Shown: piece after piece, positions 18,083 through 26,290 of the stretch
How positions within the stretch are numbered: the first letter of the stretch is position 1
How the letters are laid out: each line of letters starts with the position of its first letter
Source of the DNA: Solirubrobacterales bacterium
GTDB taxonomy: Bacteria > Actinomycetota > Thermoleophilia > Solirubrobacterales > Solirubrobacteraceae
Length of the DNA: 64,000 nucleotides
Assembly: GCA_003132505.1 (NCBI GenBank)
Contig: PKXY01000005.1
Span: forward strand, 16,555-80,554
Direction: 5' to 3'
Program-made: the position numbers and the translations under genes
Notes under the pieces: model-generated
The model's input: the letters and a program-made list of their open reading frames with translations, nothing else
Databases searched by the model: none
What the model was told of the DNA's origin: nothing

Positions 18083-18922
18083 TCAGCGACGCATGCCGAT
18101 GACCAGCGCGATCTCCTCGGCGGTCGGGCCACTGCGGTCGGGCCCAGGTGTTTCGAGCACGCAGGGGAGGCTCGCGAAGCGGGGCTCGTTGACATAAGCG
18201 CGGGCTCCCTCGAGGCCGAGCTCGCCCTCACCGATGTTGGCGTGGCGGTCGCGGTTGGAGCCGAGCGGCGTCTTCGAGTCGTTGAGGTGCAGCGCGCCGA
18301 TCCGGCCGGTGCCGATCGCCGCCTCGCAGGCGTCGATCACGCTCCCAAGCGCTTCCGGCGTGCGGATCTCATAACCCGAAGCCAGCAGGTGGCACGAGTC
18401 GAGGCAGACGCCGAGCCGCCGGCCGCCGCCACCTGCCTCGAGCAGCTCTGCGAGCTCTGCGAAGGACCGGCCCAGCGTCCCGCCGGCGCCGGCTGTGTTC
18501 TCGAGCTGCAGCGGACAGTGATCGCTGTCGGCGAGCGCCGCTTTGAAGAGCTCACCGGCGCGCGCGATCGCCTCGTCGACAGGGCCTGTCTTCGCCGAGC
18601 CCGGATGAACCACGACGCAAAGAGCGCCGATCGCGTCGCCAACGCGCAGCGAGTGCGTCAATGACGCGAGCGACTTTTCGCGGATCGCTGGATCGTCGGA
18701 GGCGCAATTCACGAGGTAGACCGCGTGGATCATCACGGCGCCGATCTCGCTCGCGGCCATCGTTTCGCGAAACCGCTCGTAGTCATCCGCGCTGTAGGCG
18801 GTCGGACGCCACATGCGTGGCGATTGGTTAAAGATCTGGATCGCCTGGGCGCCAAGTTCGCAGCCGCGCCTGACCGCGCGCCAGAGCCCGCCCGCGGGCG
18901 ATACGTGTGCGCCGATTAGCAT
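18083..18922 (-). CDS. nfo: Endonuclease IV (AP endonuclease)
   Basis: 279 residues from the ATG at 18922 (MLIGAHVSPAGGL), matching the family N-terminus. The frame is open a further 84 codons into gltX but that is a shadow. A TIM-barrel zinc enzyme that nicks DNA 5' to abasic sites. Metal-site segments are visible: 'GAHVS', 'IHAVYLVNCAS', 'VVHPGSAKTG', 'QLENTAGAGGTLG', 'GVCLDSCHLLASGY', 'LHLNDSKTPLGSNRDRHANI' and 'LETPGP'. Its start codon is only 12 bases from the gltX start on the other strand, so its promoter must lie inside gltX. Likely ribosome site: GAGGCGAAGG before the ATG. Confidence 0.95.
   Translation of the reverse strand: MLIGAHVSPAGGLWRAVRRGCELGAQAIQIFNQSPRMWRPTAYSADDYERFRETMAASEIGAVMIHAVYLVNCASDDPAIREKSLASLTHSLRVGDAIGALCVVVHPGSAKTGPVDEAIARAGELFKAALADSDHCPLQLENTAGAGGTLGRSFAELAELLEAGGGGRRLGVCLDSCHLLASGYEIRTPEALGSVIDACEAAIGTGRIGALHLNDSKTPLGSNRDRHANIGEGELGLEGARAYVNEPRFASLPCVLETPGPDRSGPTAEEIALVIGMRR
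18917..18922 (+). promoter_or_regulatory. -10-like box of gltX, coincident with the nfo start codon
   Basis: TAGCAT, 12 bases before the gltX ATG. The same bases on the other strand contain the nfo ATG. Confidence 0.35.
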
Positions 18923-18934
18923 CCTTCGCCTCGC

Positions 18935-20260
18935 ATGCGCCTTCGTTTCGCTCCCTCCCCGACCGGCGCGCTGCACATCGGCGGCGCGCGCACGGCTCTT
19001 TTCAACTGGCTGCTGGCGCGCGGCGCTGGCGGGCGCCTCTTGCTGCGGATCGAAGATACCGACCGTGAACGCTCGACGCCCGAGAACGTCGAGCAGATCC
19101 TCGATGCGCTGCGTTGGCTCGAGCTCGACTGGGACGAGGGACCGATCTTCCAATCTGGGCGCGAGGTGCGCCATCGGGCGGCGGTGGGCGAGTTACTTGC
19201 GTCCGGGCGTGCCTACCGCAGCGAGGCAACCGGCGATGACGTCAAGGCCTGGAAAGCGGAGCACGGCGACGATCGCGGTTTTCGCGGCGTGGACGAGGGG
19301 CGCGGCGCGGTGCGGTTGCGGATACCGGATCAGGGGGAGACCGTCGTCGACGATCTCGTGCTGGGGGAGGTGCGCTCGCCGAATCGCTCGCTCGACGACC
19401 TGGTCATCGCCCGCGCCGATGGAACGCCGCTCTACAACCTTGCGGTTGCAGTTGACGACCTCGATGGCAAGATCACGCACGTCATCCGCGGGAACGATCA
19501 CCTGACAAACACCGCCAAGCAGCTGCTGATAATCGAAGCCCTCGGCGAGACGCCGCCTCGCTACGGTCACCTGCCGCTGCTGCACGGCCCCGACGGTAAG
19601 AAGCTCTCCAAGCGTCACGGCGCGGCGTCGGTGCAGGAGCTGCGCGACGCCGGCTATCTCCCGGCGGCGGTGCGCAACTATCTCGCCCTGCTCGGCTGGG
19701 GCGCAGGGGACGACGAGACGATCCTCTCGACCGAGGAGCTGATCGAGCGCTTCGACATCACGGGCGTCCAGCGCAACCCGGCGCGCTTCGACGAGACGAA
19801 GCTCCGCTGGTTGAACGGTCGCTATATGCGTGCGCTGAGCACGGAGGAGCTGACGGCCGCGCTCGAGCGCTTCTACGGACGCGAAGGCCTCGGACCGGCG
19901 GCGGCGATCAGCGCTGACAAGCTGCAGACGCTCGCCGACTTCTGGCCGCTCGCCGGCTTCATCTTCGACGGTCCGACCGACGATCCCGCCGCACGCGAGC
20001 GCTGGCTGGACGGCGCCGGTCACGAGATCATCAGGCGCCTGCGCGACACGCTGAGCGAAGTTCCCGAGCCGTTCGACGTACAGGCCGTCGAGGCCGCATT
20101 AACAACGTTCGTCGAGCATTCGGGCCTCAAGCCGAGCGCTGTTTATCAGCCGCTTCGCGTCGCGCTCGCGGGGCGCGCCGTATCTCCAGGCATCTTCGAG
20201 ACAGTCGCAGTGCTGGGGCGTGACGAGACGCTCTCGCGAATCGACGCGGCCGCGGGGTAA
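18935..20260 (+). CDS. gltX: Glutamate-tRNA ligase, probably non-discriminating
   Basis: 441 residues, slightly short of the usual ~470-490. Class I synthetase: HIGH-type signature in 'RFAPSPTGALHIGGARTALF', 'LRIEDTDRERS', and the KMSKS equivalent 'KKLSKRHGA'. Charges tRNA-Glu. Because gatCAB is also in the window and no GlnRS is seen here, it probably also makes Glu-tRNA(Gln) for amidation (inference from known pathway logic). The ATG at 18935 gives the conserved start MRLRFAPSPTG. Divergent from nfo. Confidence 0.95.
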   Translation: MRLRFAPSPTGALHIGGARTALFNWLLARGAGGRLLLRIEDTDRERSTPENVEQILDALRWLELDWDEGPIFQSGREVRHRAAVGELLASGRAYRSEATGDDVKAWKAEHGDDRGFRGVDEGRGAVRLRIPDQGETVVDDLVLGEVRSPNRSLDDLVIARADGTPLYNLAVAVDDLDGKITHVIRGNDHLTNTAKQLLIIEALGETPPRYGHLPLLHGPDGKKLSKRHGAASVQELRDAGYLPAAVRNYLALLGWGAGDDETILSTEELIERFDITGVQRNPARFDETKLRWLNGRYMRALSTEELTAALERFYGREGLGPAAAISADKLQTLADFWPLAGFIFDGPTDDPAARERWLDGAGHEIIRRLRDTLSEVPEPFDVQAVEAALTTFVEHSGLKPSAVYQPLRVALAGRAVSPGIFETVAVLGRDETLSRIDAAAG

Positions 20261-20380
20261 ACGTTTGCCTTAGGACTGCCGATGATGGTGGTGGCGGCGC
20301 CAGGGGGCTGAGCACCAAATCGCCCCGCGTGTGCACGGATGGCTAGCGCGGCCAACGAACCAAAAAAGAGAGAACCACCA

Positions 20381-21472
20381 ATGTCAGCAAACCAGACCGT
20401 TGCGACTGGGCCCCCCGTTCAGTCCCCCGCTCAGGCCGTTGACGAGCGACCGGGTGAGGGCCACGGGCGGCGCCTCACCGCCGCGTTCGACGCACTTGAA
20501 GGCTTTCCAGCGCTCGCCGAGTCGCGCAACCGGCTGCTCGCCCTCGTCGGCGGCCACAGGGTTCCACTCGCTGATGTCGTTGAGACCGTCGAATCGGATA
20601 TCGCACTCGTCGTCGCGGTGCTGCGCGTCGCAAATGACCTGCCCGGTCGCAATGGCTCGCGGGTCGACAATGTCCCCGATGCGGTGCGCATCCTCACGCC
20701 TGAGGCGGTTCAGCAGCTGGCTGAACGGATGCGGACTTTCGACTACTTCGAGCGCAGCGCGATCTGGGAGGGGGCGCCCGACCGCTTCCGCCTTCACGCG
20801 CTCGCGACGCGCGCGGCCGCCGAGCTGCTCGCGAGCGAGATCCGCTACCCCGATCGCGACCGCCTGATCGGCGCTGCGCTCCTGCACGACATCGGCAAGC
20901 TGGTCCTGATGCACGCCTACTCCGGCTATCCGGCGTCCGTTCATCGCGACGCCCGCACCCCCGAGGAGCGTGTCCAACGCGAGCGCCGCGAGCTTGGCGT
21001 CGACCACGCCGTGGTGGGCGGGGTCCTGGCTCGCCGCTGGGGGCTCCCGAAGTCGCTCGCGAACTCGATTGAGCGCCATCACTCCGACGATCTCGACGGC
21101 GATGCAGCGCTTGTTCGCCTCGCCGACATGCTTGCCCATTACGTCCACGACGATCCGGTATCGCCCGCCGACATGCTTCGTGTTGCCCGCTCTGCCGGCG
21201 TTGGCTCGAGCGAGCTGCGTGCAGTGCTCTACGCGCTGCCGCAGGCCTCGGGCGCCGGCCGCCGGCGAGTCGTGGAGGCCTGTCCGCTCTCGGCGCGCGA
21301 GCGCGACGTCCTGCGACTTCTTTCCGAGGGCAAGGTCTACAAGCAGATCGCCAAGGAGCTCACGCTGTCGACCAGCACTGTGCGCACGCACCTGCACAAC
21401 GTCTACGGCAAGCTCGGCGCTGTCGATCGTGCACAAGCGGTGCTGATCGCTACCGAGCGCGGCTGGCTGTAG
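20381..21472 (+). CDS. HDOD domain - LuxR-type HTH fusion regulator
   Basis: About 363 residues from the ATG at 20381, which has AAGAGAG upstream. An in-frame ATG at 20339 is the alternative. After a disordered N-terminus, an HDOD domain (about 40-270) carries 'LLHDIGKLVLMHAY' and 'GLPKSLANSIERHH'. The C-terminal ~65 residues are a LuxR/GerE helix-turn-helix: 'LSARERDVLRLLSEGKVYKQ' and 'STSTVRTHLHNVYGKLGA'. HDOD domains act in signalling or protein interaction and usually lack cyclic-dinucleotide hydrolysis. The fusion suggests a single-protein sensor-transcription factor. Target genes unknown; rrf2 follows in the same direction after 28 bases. Confidence 0.85.
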   Translation: MSANQTVATGPPVQSPAQAVDERPGEGHGRRLTAAFDALEGFPALAESRNRLLALVGGHRVPLADVVETVESDIALVVAVLRVANDLPGRNGSRVDNVPDAVRILTPEAVQQLAERMRTFDYFERSAIWEGAPDRFRLHALATRAAAELLASEIRYPDRDRLIGAALLHDIGKLVLMHAYSGYPASVHRDARTPEERVQRERRELGVDHAVVGGVLARRWGLPKSLANSIERHHSDDLDGDAALVRLADMLAHYVHDDPVSPADMLRVARSAGVGSSELRAVLYALPQASGAGRRRVVEACPLSARERDVLRLLSEGKVYKQIAKELTLSTSTVRTHLHNVYGKLGAVDRAQAVLIATERGWL

Positions 21473-21485
21473 CTGCCCGCGCCGG

Positions 21486-21491
21486 TACGAT
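21486..21491 (+). promoter_or_regulatory. -10-like box of the rrf2 gene
   Basis: TACGAT, 9 bases before the GTG at 21501. Confidence 0.4.
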
Positions 21492-21500
21492 CGGGAGCAC

Positions 21501-21893
21501 GTGCTCTCGATCACGACCAAGTCGCCCTATGCGATCCAGGCGCTGACCGAGCTCGCCCGGGCCGGTCCGGGCGGCCCGGTTCCGATCGCCGAGCTGGCCC
21601 GTCGTCGCGAGATTCCGATCCAGTTCCTCGAGCAACTGTTCGCCGTGCTGCGTCGCTCCGGCCTGCTGCGCTCCTACCGGGGGGTCAAGGGCGGCTACGC
21701 GTTCGCGCGCGACCCGGCGACGATCACCGTGCTCGAGGTGGTGGAGCTACTCGACGGTGGGCTCGGCGCAGGGTCGAGTGGCGTCTTCGCGGACGCGGCC
21801 GGCGCCGCCCGTGATGTCCTCGCCTCGTTGACGCTGGCCGACCTGGTCGAGCGCGAGGAACGCGAAGCCGGCGGCGCGATGTATCACATCTAG
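21501..21893 (+). CDS. Rrf2-family transcription regulator, CymR-like
   Basis: 130 residues. An N-terminal winged helix begins 'SITTKSPYAIQALTELA', with 'IPIQFLEQLFAVLRRSGLL' and 'SYRGVKGGYAFARDP', the standard Rrf2 DNA-binding block. It has no cysteine, so the IscR/NsrR/RsrR iron-sulfur cluster is excluded. The C-terminal 'LASLTLADLVEREEREAGGA' resembles the end of Bacillus CymR, which represses cysteine genes and senses cysteine through CysK/O-acetylserine. Here cysK and cysE lie downstream with only the LCP gene between, so control of cysteine supply is a reasonable hypothesis. Confidence 0.85.
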   Translation: MLSITTKSPYAIQALTELARAGPGGPVPIAELARRREIPIQFLEQLFAVLRRSGLLRSYRGVKGGYAFARDPATITVLEVVELLDGGLGAGSSGVFADAAGAARDVLASLTLADLVEREEREAGGAMYHI

Positions 21894-21960
21894 AAGCCGG
21901 CTCCGATCGGTCCCGTGGGGCTGCCGGCTCGCCACGCGACGTCCCGGCCTGCTGAAATAG

Positions 21961-21974
21961 AGGCGTGACCGCCT
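21961..21974 (+). promoter_or_regulatory. Short hairpin abutting the LCP start codon
   Basis: AGGCG TGAC CGCCT ends directly before the GTG at 21975. A 5-bp stem that could affect translation initiation. Small enough to be chance. Confidence 0.25.
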
Positions 21975-23507
21975 GTGCCTGACGGCCCGCGCCGGCACCC
22001 GATCGCGCGAATGATGCTGCGCCTCGTCGGCGGTGCCCTGCTGATCGCGCTGTTCGCGACCGTCGCATCGGCGACGACCTTCTTCGAGGACGTGGGGATC
22101 ATCTCGGACGCAATCGGCGGGGGCGTCCTGATCAAGTCGAAGGCGCTCGCGCCGACCTACGCCGGCCAGCCTGTGACGATCCTGATCCTCGGTAGCGACA
22201 GCCGCGCCGAGTCGCACGTCGTCTACGACCGCTCCGACCCGCATCACTCAGACACGATTCTGCTGATGCGGATGAATCCGAACAGCGGCCAGACGACGCT
22301 GATGTCGGTGCCGCGCGACCTCGAGGTGAGCTTCACCGTCAATGGCGGGCAATACACCGACCAGAAGATCACCACCGCCTACACCTACGGCGGCGCCACG
22401 ACGACGCTCGGGGTCGTCGAGCACCTGCTCCACATCAAGATCAACGACATCGTCGTGATCGACTTCCAGGCGTTCGCGTTCCTCGTCAACGGGCTCGGCT
22501 GCGTCTATGTCGACGTCGACCACCTCTACGACAGCGGACCCTACGCGAACTTCGCGCACATCTACATCCCACCGGGCTACCGGCCGCTCTGTTACTACCA
22601 GGCGCTGAGCTATGTGCGCTACCGCGAGGGCGACTCGACGTACGCGCGCGACGCGCGCGAGCAGGACTTCATCCGCCAAGCGAAGCAGCAACTCGGCATC
22701 AGAACATCGCTGCTGACGGACCCGAGCGATCTGAAGAAGCTGTTGCACTCGGCCGGCCACGGCATCAGCACGAACATCCACGGATCCGACGCGGTGCTGC
22801 GGCTGATCGAGATAGCCGAGTCCTCGATCGATCATCCGGTGCACCAGGTCCAGTTCCCCGATGTCGGGTCGGTGTCCACGCCTAGCGGCGGCTCCGAGCA
22901 GATCGTTCCGCCGCCTGCAGAGCTCGCGGCGACGGTGCACGAATTCCTCTACGGAACGTCGAGCGCCAGCCTGCCGACGACATCGCACGCAACGAGCACC
23001 GGGCATGCTCACCACCATCACAGTCAGCACTCGAGTCTGAGCCCGACGTCGCTCGGCCTCGTGGCAACTCCGTCCTACGCGATGCAGGACGCCAGGGCGA
23101 TGACGGTGAACGTCCCGTTCCCGGTCGACATTCCGCGCTACACCTCGCCGGCCGGAACGCAGAACGACTCCGACGACTTCCATGCCTTCAAGGAGGTCGT
23201 GCCGCTACTGGCGACGTTCGGCGGCCTGCACTACTCCGGCTACCGGATCACATGGGAGGACTCTGCAGCCGCCGCCGGCGCCTACTACGGGATCGACGGG
23301 CTCGACTGGACCGATCCGCCGCTGTTCCACAACGCTCCGACGCGGCAGATCGGCGGGCGCACCTACGAGTTCGTGGAGAACGGCAAGCACTATCAGGACA
23401 TCGGTTGGATCGTGGGCAAGGACATCTACTGGGTCAGCAACACGCTCTTCGACGACCTGAGCAACGACACCATGCTGGCGCTGGCGGAGTCGTCCTCGCC
23501 GGTGTAG
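21975..23507 (+). CDS. LytR-CpsA-Psr (LCP) family cell-wall glycopolymer transferase
   Basis: 510 residues. An N-terminal membrane anchor (about 13-35, 'MMLRLVGGALLIALFATVA') precedes the extracellular LCP domain (about 65-250): 'VTILILGSDSR', 'SDTILLMRMNPNSGQTTLMS', 'VPRDLEV', 'VNGLGCVYVDVDHLY' and 'ALSYVRYREGDSTYARDAREQ', which includes the arginines binding the lipid pyrophosphate. LCP enzymes attach secondary polymers to peptidoglycan. After the domain comes a Ser/Thr/His-rich linker (HAHHHHSQHSS, about 340-350), then a C-terminal domain of ~130 residues that I do not recognise. The GTG start is inferred as the first codon giving the membrane anchor. Confidence 0.88.
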   Translation: MPDGPRRHPIARMMLRLVGGALLIALFATVASATTFFEDVGIISDAIGGGVLIKSKALAPTYAGQPVTILILGSDSRAESHVVYDRSDPHHSDTILLMRMNPNSGQTTLMSVPRDLEVSFTVNGGQYTDQKITTAYTYGGATTTLGVVEHLLHIKINDIVVIDFQAFAFLVNGLGCVYVDVDHLYDSGPYANFAHIYIPPGYRPLCYYQALSYVRYREGDSTYARDAREQDFIRQAKQQLGIRTSLLTDPSDLKKLLHSAGHGISTNIHGSDAVLRLIEIAESSIDHPVHQVQFPDVGSVSTPSGGSEQIVPPPAELAATVHEFLYGTSSASLPTTSHATSTGHAHHHHSQHSSLSPTSLGLVATPSYAMQDARAMTVNVPFPVDIPRYTSPAGTQNDSDDFHAFKEVVPLLATFGGLHYSGYRITWEDSAAAAGAYYGIDGLDWTDPPLFHNAPTRQIGGRTYEFVENGKHYQDIGWIVGKDIYWVSNTLFDDLSNDTMLALAESSSPV

Positions 23508-23548
23508 AGGTAGGAGCAACCCGCGCCGCCGTGTCGGCTGGAAGCGGC

Positions 23549-23554
23549 TAGATT
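23549..23554 (+). promoter_or_regulatory. -10-like box of cysK
   Basis: TAGATT, 6 bases before the cysK ATG. It predicts a leaderless mRNA. Confidence 0.45.
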
Positions 23555-23560
23555 GGGGTT

Positions 23561-24496
23561 ATGGGGCAAATCCCGATCGACATTACGGAGTGCATCGGGT
23601 GTACGCGGCTCGTCAGGCTGCGCCGGATCGGCGGGCCGGACCTCGCCGCAGGCGTCGAGCTTTACGGCAAGCTCGAGGCCGGTAACCCGGGCGGCAGCGT
23701 CAAGGACCGCATCGGACTCGCAATGATCCTCGCAGCCGAGCGCGACGGCCGGATCGAGCCCGGGCGCACGACGATCGTCGAGGCGACGAGCGGCAACACC
23801 GGCATCGCCCTCGCCCTCGTCTGCGCAGCGAAGGGCTACGACCTCGTCGTGACGCTGCCGATCGGCATGACGCGAGAGCGCAGCGCGCTGCTCCACCAGT
23901 ACGGTGCGCGCGTCGAGCTGATCGAGTCGCTCGGCGGGATGGGGGAGGCAGTTGACGCCGCGCGCCGCCTGGCCGACAGCGACGACGTTTACATGCCCGG
24001 CCAGTTCTCCAATCCAGCGAACCCGCAGGCCCATCGTGAGACCACCGGCCCGGAGATCCTCGCCGCTCTCGACGACCGCGTCGATGCGCTCGTGGCCGGT
24101 GTCGGCACTGGCGGCACGATCACCGGCGTCGGCGAGGTCCTGCGCGCGCGCAACCCGCGCTGCCGGATCGTCGCCGTCGAGCCTGCGCTCTCACCCGTTC
24201 TGAGTGGCGGCGCGCCGGGGCCACATCGGATTCAAGGCATCGGCGCCGGGTTCGTCCCCGAGGTGCTGAACCGCGAGCTGATCGATGAGGTGATCACGGT
24301 CAGCGACGAACGCGCGCTCGAGCTCGCGCGGCTTGCCGCGCGCCGCGAGGGAATCCTTACGGGGATCTCGAGCGGAGCTGCGCTTGCCGGCGCGCTCGAA
24401 CTGGCAGCGCGACCGGAGTCCGAGGGCTGGCGGATCGTCGTGATCCTGCCCGACGCCGGCGAGCGTTACATCACGATGCCGTTCTTCGCCCCCTGA
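23561..24496 (+). CDS. cysK: Cysteine synthase (O-acetylserine sulfhydrylase)
   Basis: 311 residues, normal for CysK. Fold type II PLP enzyme: Lys48 in 'NPGGSVKDRIG' binds PLP, 'EATSGNTGIALA' holds the substrate carboxylate, 'GVGTGGTITGVGEVL' cups the PLP phosphate and 'GISSGAALAGAL' is at the C-terminal side of the site. Makes cysteine from O-acetylserine and sulfide. cysE follows after a 53-base gap, and a CymR-like regulator lies two genes upstream. 'IQGIGAGFVPEVL' is the CysK-type segment near the CysE-tail binding cleft. Confidence 0.96.
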   Translation: MGQIPIDITECIGCTRLVRLRRIGGPDLAAGVELYGKLEAGNPGGSVKDRIGLAMILAAERDGRIEPGRTTIVEATSGNTGIALALVCAAKGYDLVVTLPIGMTRERSALLHQYGARVELIESLGGMGEAVDAARRLADSDDVYMPGQFSNPANPQAHRETTGPEILAALDDRVDALVAGVGTGGTITGVGEVLRARNPRCRIVAVEPALSPVLSGGAPGPHRIQGIGAGFVPEVLNRELIDEVITVSDERALELARLAARREGILTGISSGAALAGALELAARPESEGWRIVVILPDAGERYITMPFFAP

Positions 24497-24536
24497 CGAC
24501 ATCCGGAGTCCTTCGCGAGCACGCTGCGCGCCACGC

Positions 24537-24542
24537 TACGCT
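24537..24542 (+). promoter_or_regulatory. -10-like box of cysE
   Basis: TACGCT, 7 bases before the cysE ATG, in the 53-base cysK-cysE gap. Confidence 0.4.
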
Positions 24543-24549
24543 CTAGCGA

Positions 24550-25299
24550 ATGCCAGGACGCAAACTGCTCACCCGCATCGTGAGCGAGATTCGCCGCGAC
24601 ATCGCGTCAGCACGCGCGCGGGATCCTTCGACGCGCGGCGTCGGACCGGCTCAGCTGCTGGCGACGTGGCCCGGTGTCCAGGCGCTCCTCGCGCATCGTG
24701 TCGCTCACGCGCTCGAGGAAGCGGGCGTGCCGGCGCTACCGCGCGCGATCGCGTTTGCCGCGCGCACCCTGACCGGAATCGAAATCCATCCCGCTGCGAG
24801 CATCGGCGACGGCCTCTTCATCGACCACGGCTCCGGTGTCGTCATCGGCGAGACTGCCAGCATCGGCAATGACGTGACGCTCTACCAGGGCGTGACCCTC
24901 GGCGGCACCGGTTTCTCGACCGGCAAGCGTCATCCCACGGTCGAGGACAACGTCACGATTGGCTCCGGCGCCAAGCTGCTCGGCCCGATCACCGTCGGCC
25001 ACGGCGCCAAGATCGGCGCGAACAGCGTCGTCGTCAGTGATGTGCCAGAGAACGCGACGGTGGTCGGCGTGCCCGGCCATCCCGTGCGCGTCGACGGCAA
25101 GCGGGTCGAGGGTCCCGACGCGGACTGGATCCATCTGCCCGATCCGGTCGCCGACGCGATGCGGGCACTGTCGAGTCGCGTCGCCGAGCTCGAGCGCGAG
25201 CTTGCCGAGCTGACCGGTCGGCCGGCCTCGGCGGACGGCGAGTCAGCTACCGTCCTCCCGCTGCGGCCGGTGCAGGGCCGCAACCCGGCCGGCGGTTAG
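24550..25299 (+). CDS. cysE: Serine O-acetyltransferase
   Basis: 249 residues. Left-handed beta-helix acetyltransferase: 'GIEIHPAASIGDGLFIDHGS', 'GVVIGETASIGNDVTLYQGV', 'TLGGTGFSTGKRHPTVEDNV' and 'AKIGANSVVVSDVPENATVV'. The catalytic His is in 'FIDHGSG'. Transfers acetyl from acetyl-CoA to serine, feeding CysK. The C-terminal ~45 residues form a coiled coil-like helix and a Pro/Gly tail and do not end in Ile, unlike tails that dock into CysK, so a classical cysteine synthase complex is uncertain. Its stop overlaps the end of the convergent queuosine gene by 4 bases. Confidence 0.94.
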   Translation: MPGRKLLTRIVSEIRRDIASARARDPSTRGVGPAQLLATWPGVQALLAHRVAHALEEAGVPALPRAIAFAARTLTGIEIHPAASIGDGLFIDHGSGVVIGETASIGNDVTLYQGVTLGGTGFSTGKRHPTVEDNVTIGSGAKLLGPITVGHGAKIGANSVVVSDVPENATVVGVPGHPVRVDGKRVEGPDADWIHLPDPVADAMRALSSRVAELERELAELTGRPASADGESATVLPLRPVQGRNPAGG

Positions 25300-26189
25300 T
25301 AGAACACGCAGCGGCAGCGATGGCGCGGACGCGCCTTGTAGGCGGGCGCCTGGCCGCGGTTCCACAGCCAGTTGTCGAGCACCCGCGGCTGCACGCCGTG
25401 GTGACGTGCGAGCAGCTCACAGGCGTGGAGCGCACAGGCTCGGATCTCGCGCTCCTCGCCCCCCGGCTGTAGTAGCTCCTCGGCGTCGATCCTGGCCGCC
25501 AGACCCTCGTCGTAGACGAGAATGCCGTCGCAGCGCAGCACGTGCGCTACGACGTTGTCGGCAAAGATCGTCAGCCGATTGAGATCGCGGAACGTCGCGA
25601 CTCCGGCCAGCTCGAGATCCGAGGCGAGGAGTTGAGCGCGCTTGTGGAACGGCGGATCGCGAAACATCGCCATGGCGCTGACGAGCAGCTCCGCGAAGCG
25701 TTCGCCGGAACCCTCCGCGCCCTGCACCGCCTCGAGCGCGTTGCGCCCGCCTAGCCAGCGGCCGAGGTCGCGCAGGGCTTGGGCGTACAGCGCCATCAGC
25801 TCGTGGTCGGCGGGCTGCCCCAGCGCGAGCGCTATCGCCGGCGTGTCGATACGACGCAACTGATCATTCGACCAGGGACCGGCGCGGCGGAAGTGCTCGG
25901 TGAGTCGCCCGGCGATCGTGGCGTAGCCTGACCGGCCGCGCGGCTTGTGAAGCGTCGGGAACCACCCCGAGCCGAAATTGATCGAATCGAGCGTCAAGAA
26001 GAACCGCGCGACGTCCTCAGGGGAGCCATCCAGGTAGTGAAGTTGGGGGTCGAGCGCCTGTCCCTCGATCGGCGCGGACGCGATCGCGCCCGCCAGGGCA
26101 AGATCGGCGTCCGTAGCCCTGATCGTGACCGAACGCGCCGAGCCGGCGATCTCAGCGCAGCCCTCACGCACGTCGTCACACAGCGTCAC
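25296..26189 (-). CDS. Queuosine 5'-phosphate N-glycosylase (queuosine salvage protein, DUF2419/Qng1)
   Basis: 297 residues. The Q_salvage family is recognised by 'FFLTLDSINFGSGWFPTLHK', 'SGYATIAGRLTEHF', 'LTIFADNVVAHVLRCDGILV' (containing the Asp aligned with the catalytic one) and the diagnostic C-terminal 'KARPRHRCRCVFY'. Qng1 (human C9orf64; structure known from Sphaerobacter thermophilus) releases queuine from queuosine 5'-phosphate so that it can be reinserted into tRNA. No other queuosine gene is visible nearby, so this looks like a scavenging route. GTG start at 26189. Convergent with cysE and divergent from pcrA. Confidence 0.85.
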   Translation of the reverse strand: MTLCDDVREGCAEIAGSARSVTIRATDADLALAGAIASAPIEGQALDPQLHYLDGSPEDVARFFLTLDSINFGSGWFPTLHKPRGRSGYATIAGRLTEHFRRAGPWSNDQLRRIDTPAIALALGQPADHELMALYAQALRDLGRWLGGRNALEAVQGAEGSGERFAELLVSAMAMFRDPPFHKRAQLLASDLELAGVATFRDLNRLTIFADNVVAHVLRCDGILVYDEGLAARIDAEELLQPGGEEREIRACALHACELLARHHGVQPRVLDNWLWNRGQAPAYKARPRHRCRCVFY

Positions 26190-26278
26190 GCGACGACCCC
26201 GTCGAGCCCAGCGCTCGCTGACGTCGTCGCGGGCTTTACTGCTAGCGCCACGCAGGAGAGGCTAGCCGCTGACCCATC

Positions 26279-26284
26279 TATGCT
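26279..26284 (+). promoter_or_regulatory. -10-like box of pcrA
   Basis: TATGCT, 6 bases before the ATG at 26291. It predicts a leaderless mRNA. Confidence 0.45.
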
Positions 26285-26290
26285 GGCTCT

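Noticed and set aside
20261-20380. tRNA or riboswitch in the gap after gltX
   Set aside because: No cloverleaf arms, no T-arm GGTTCGA-type sequence and no known riboswitch core found by eye.
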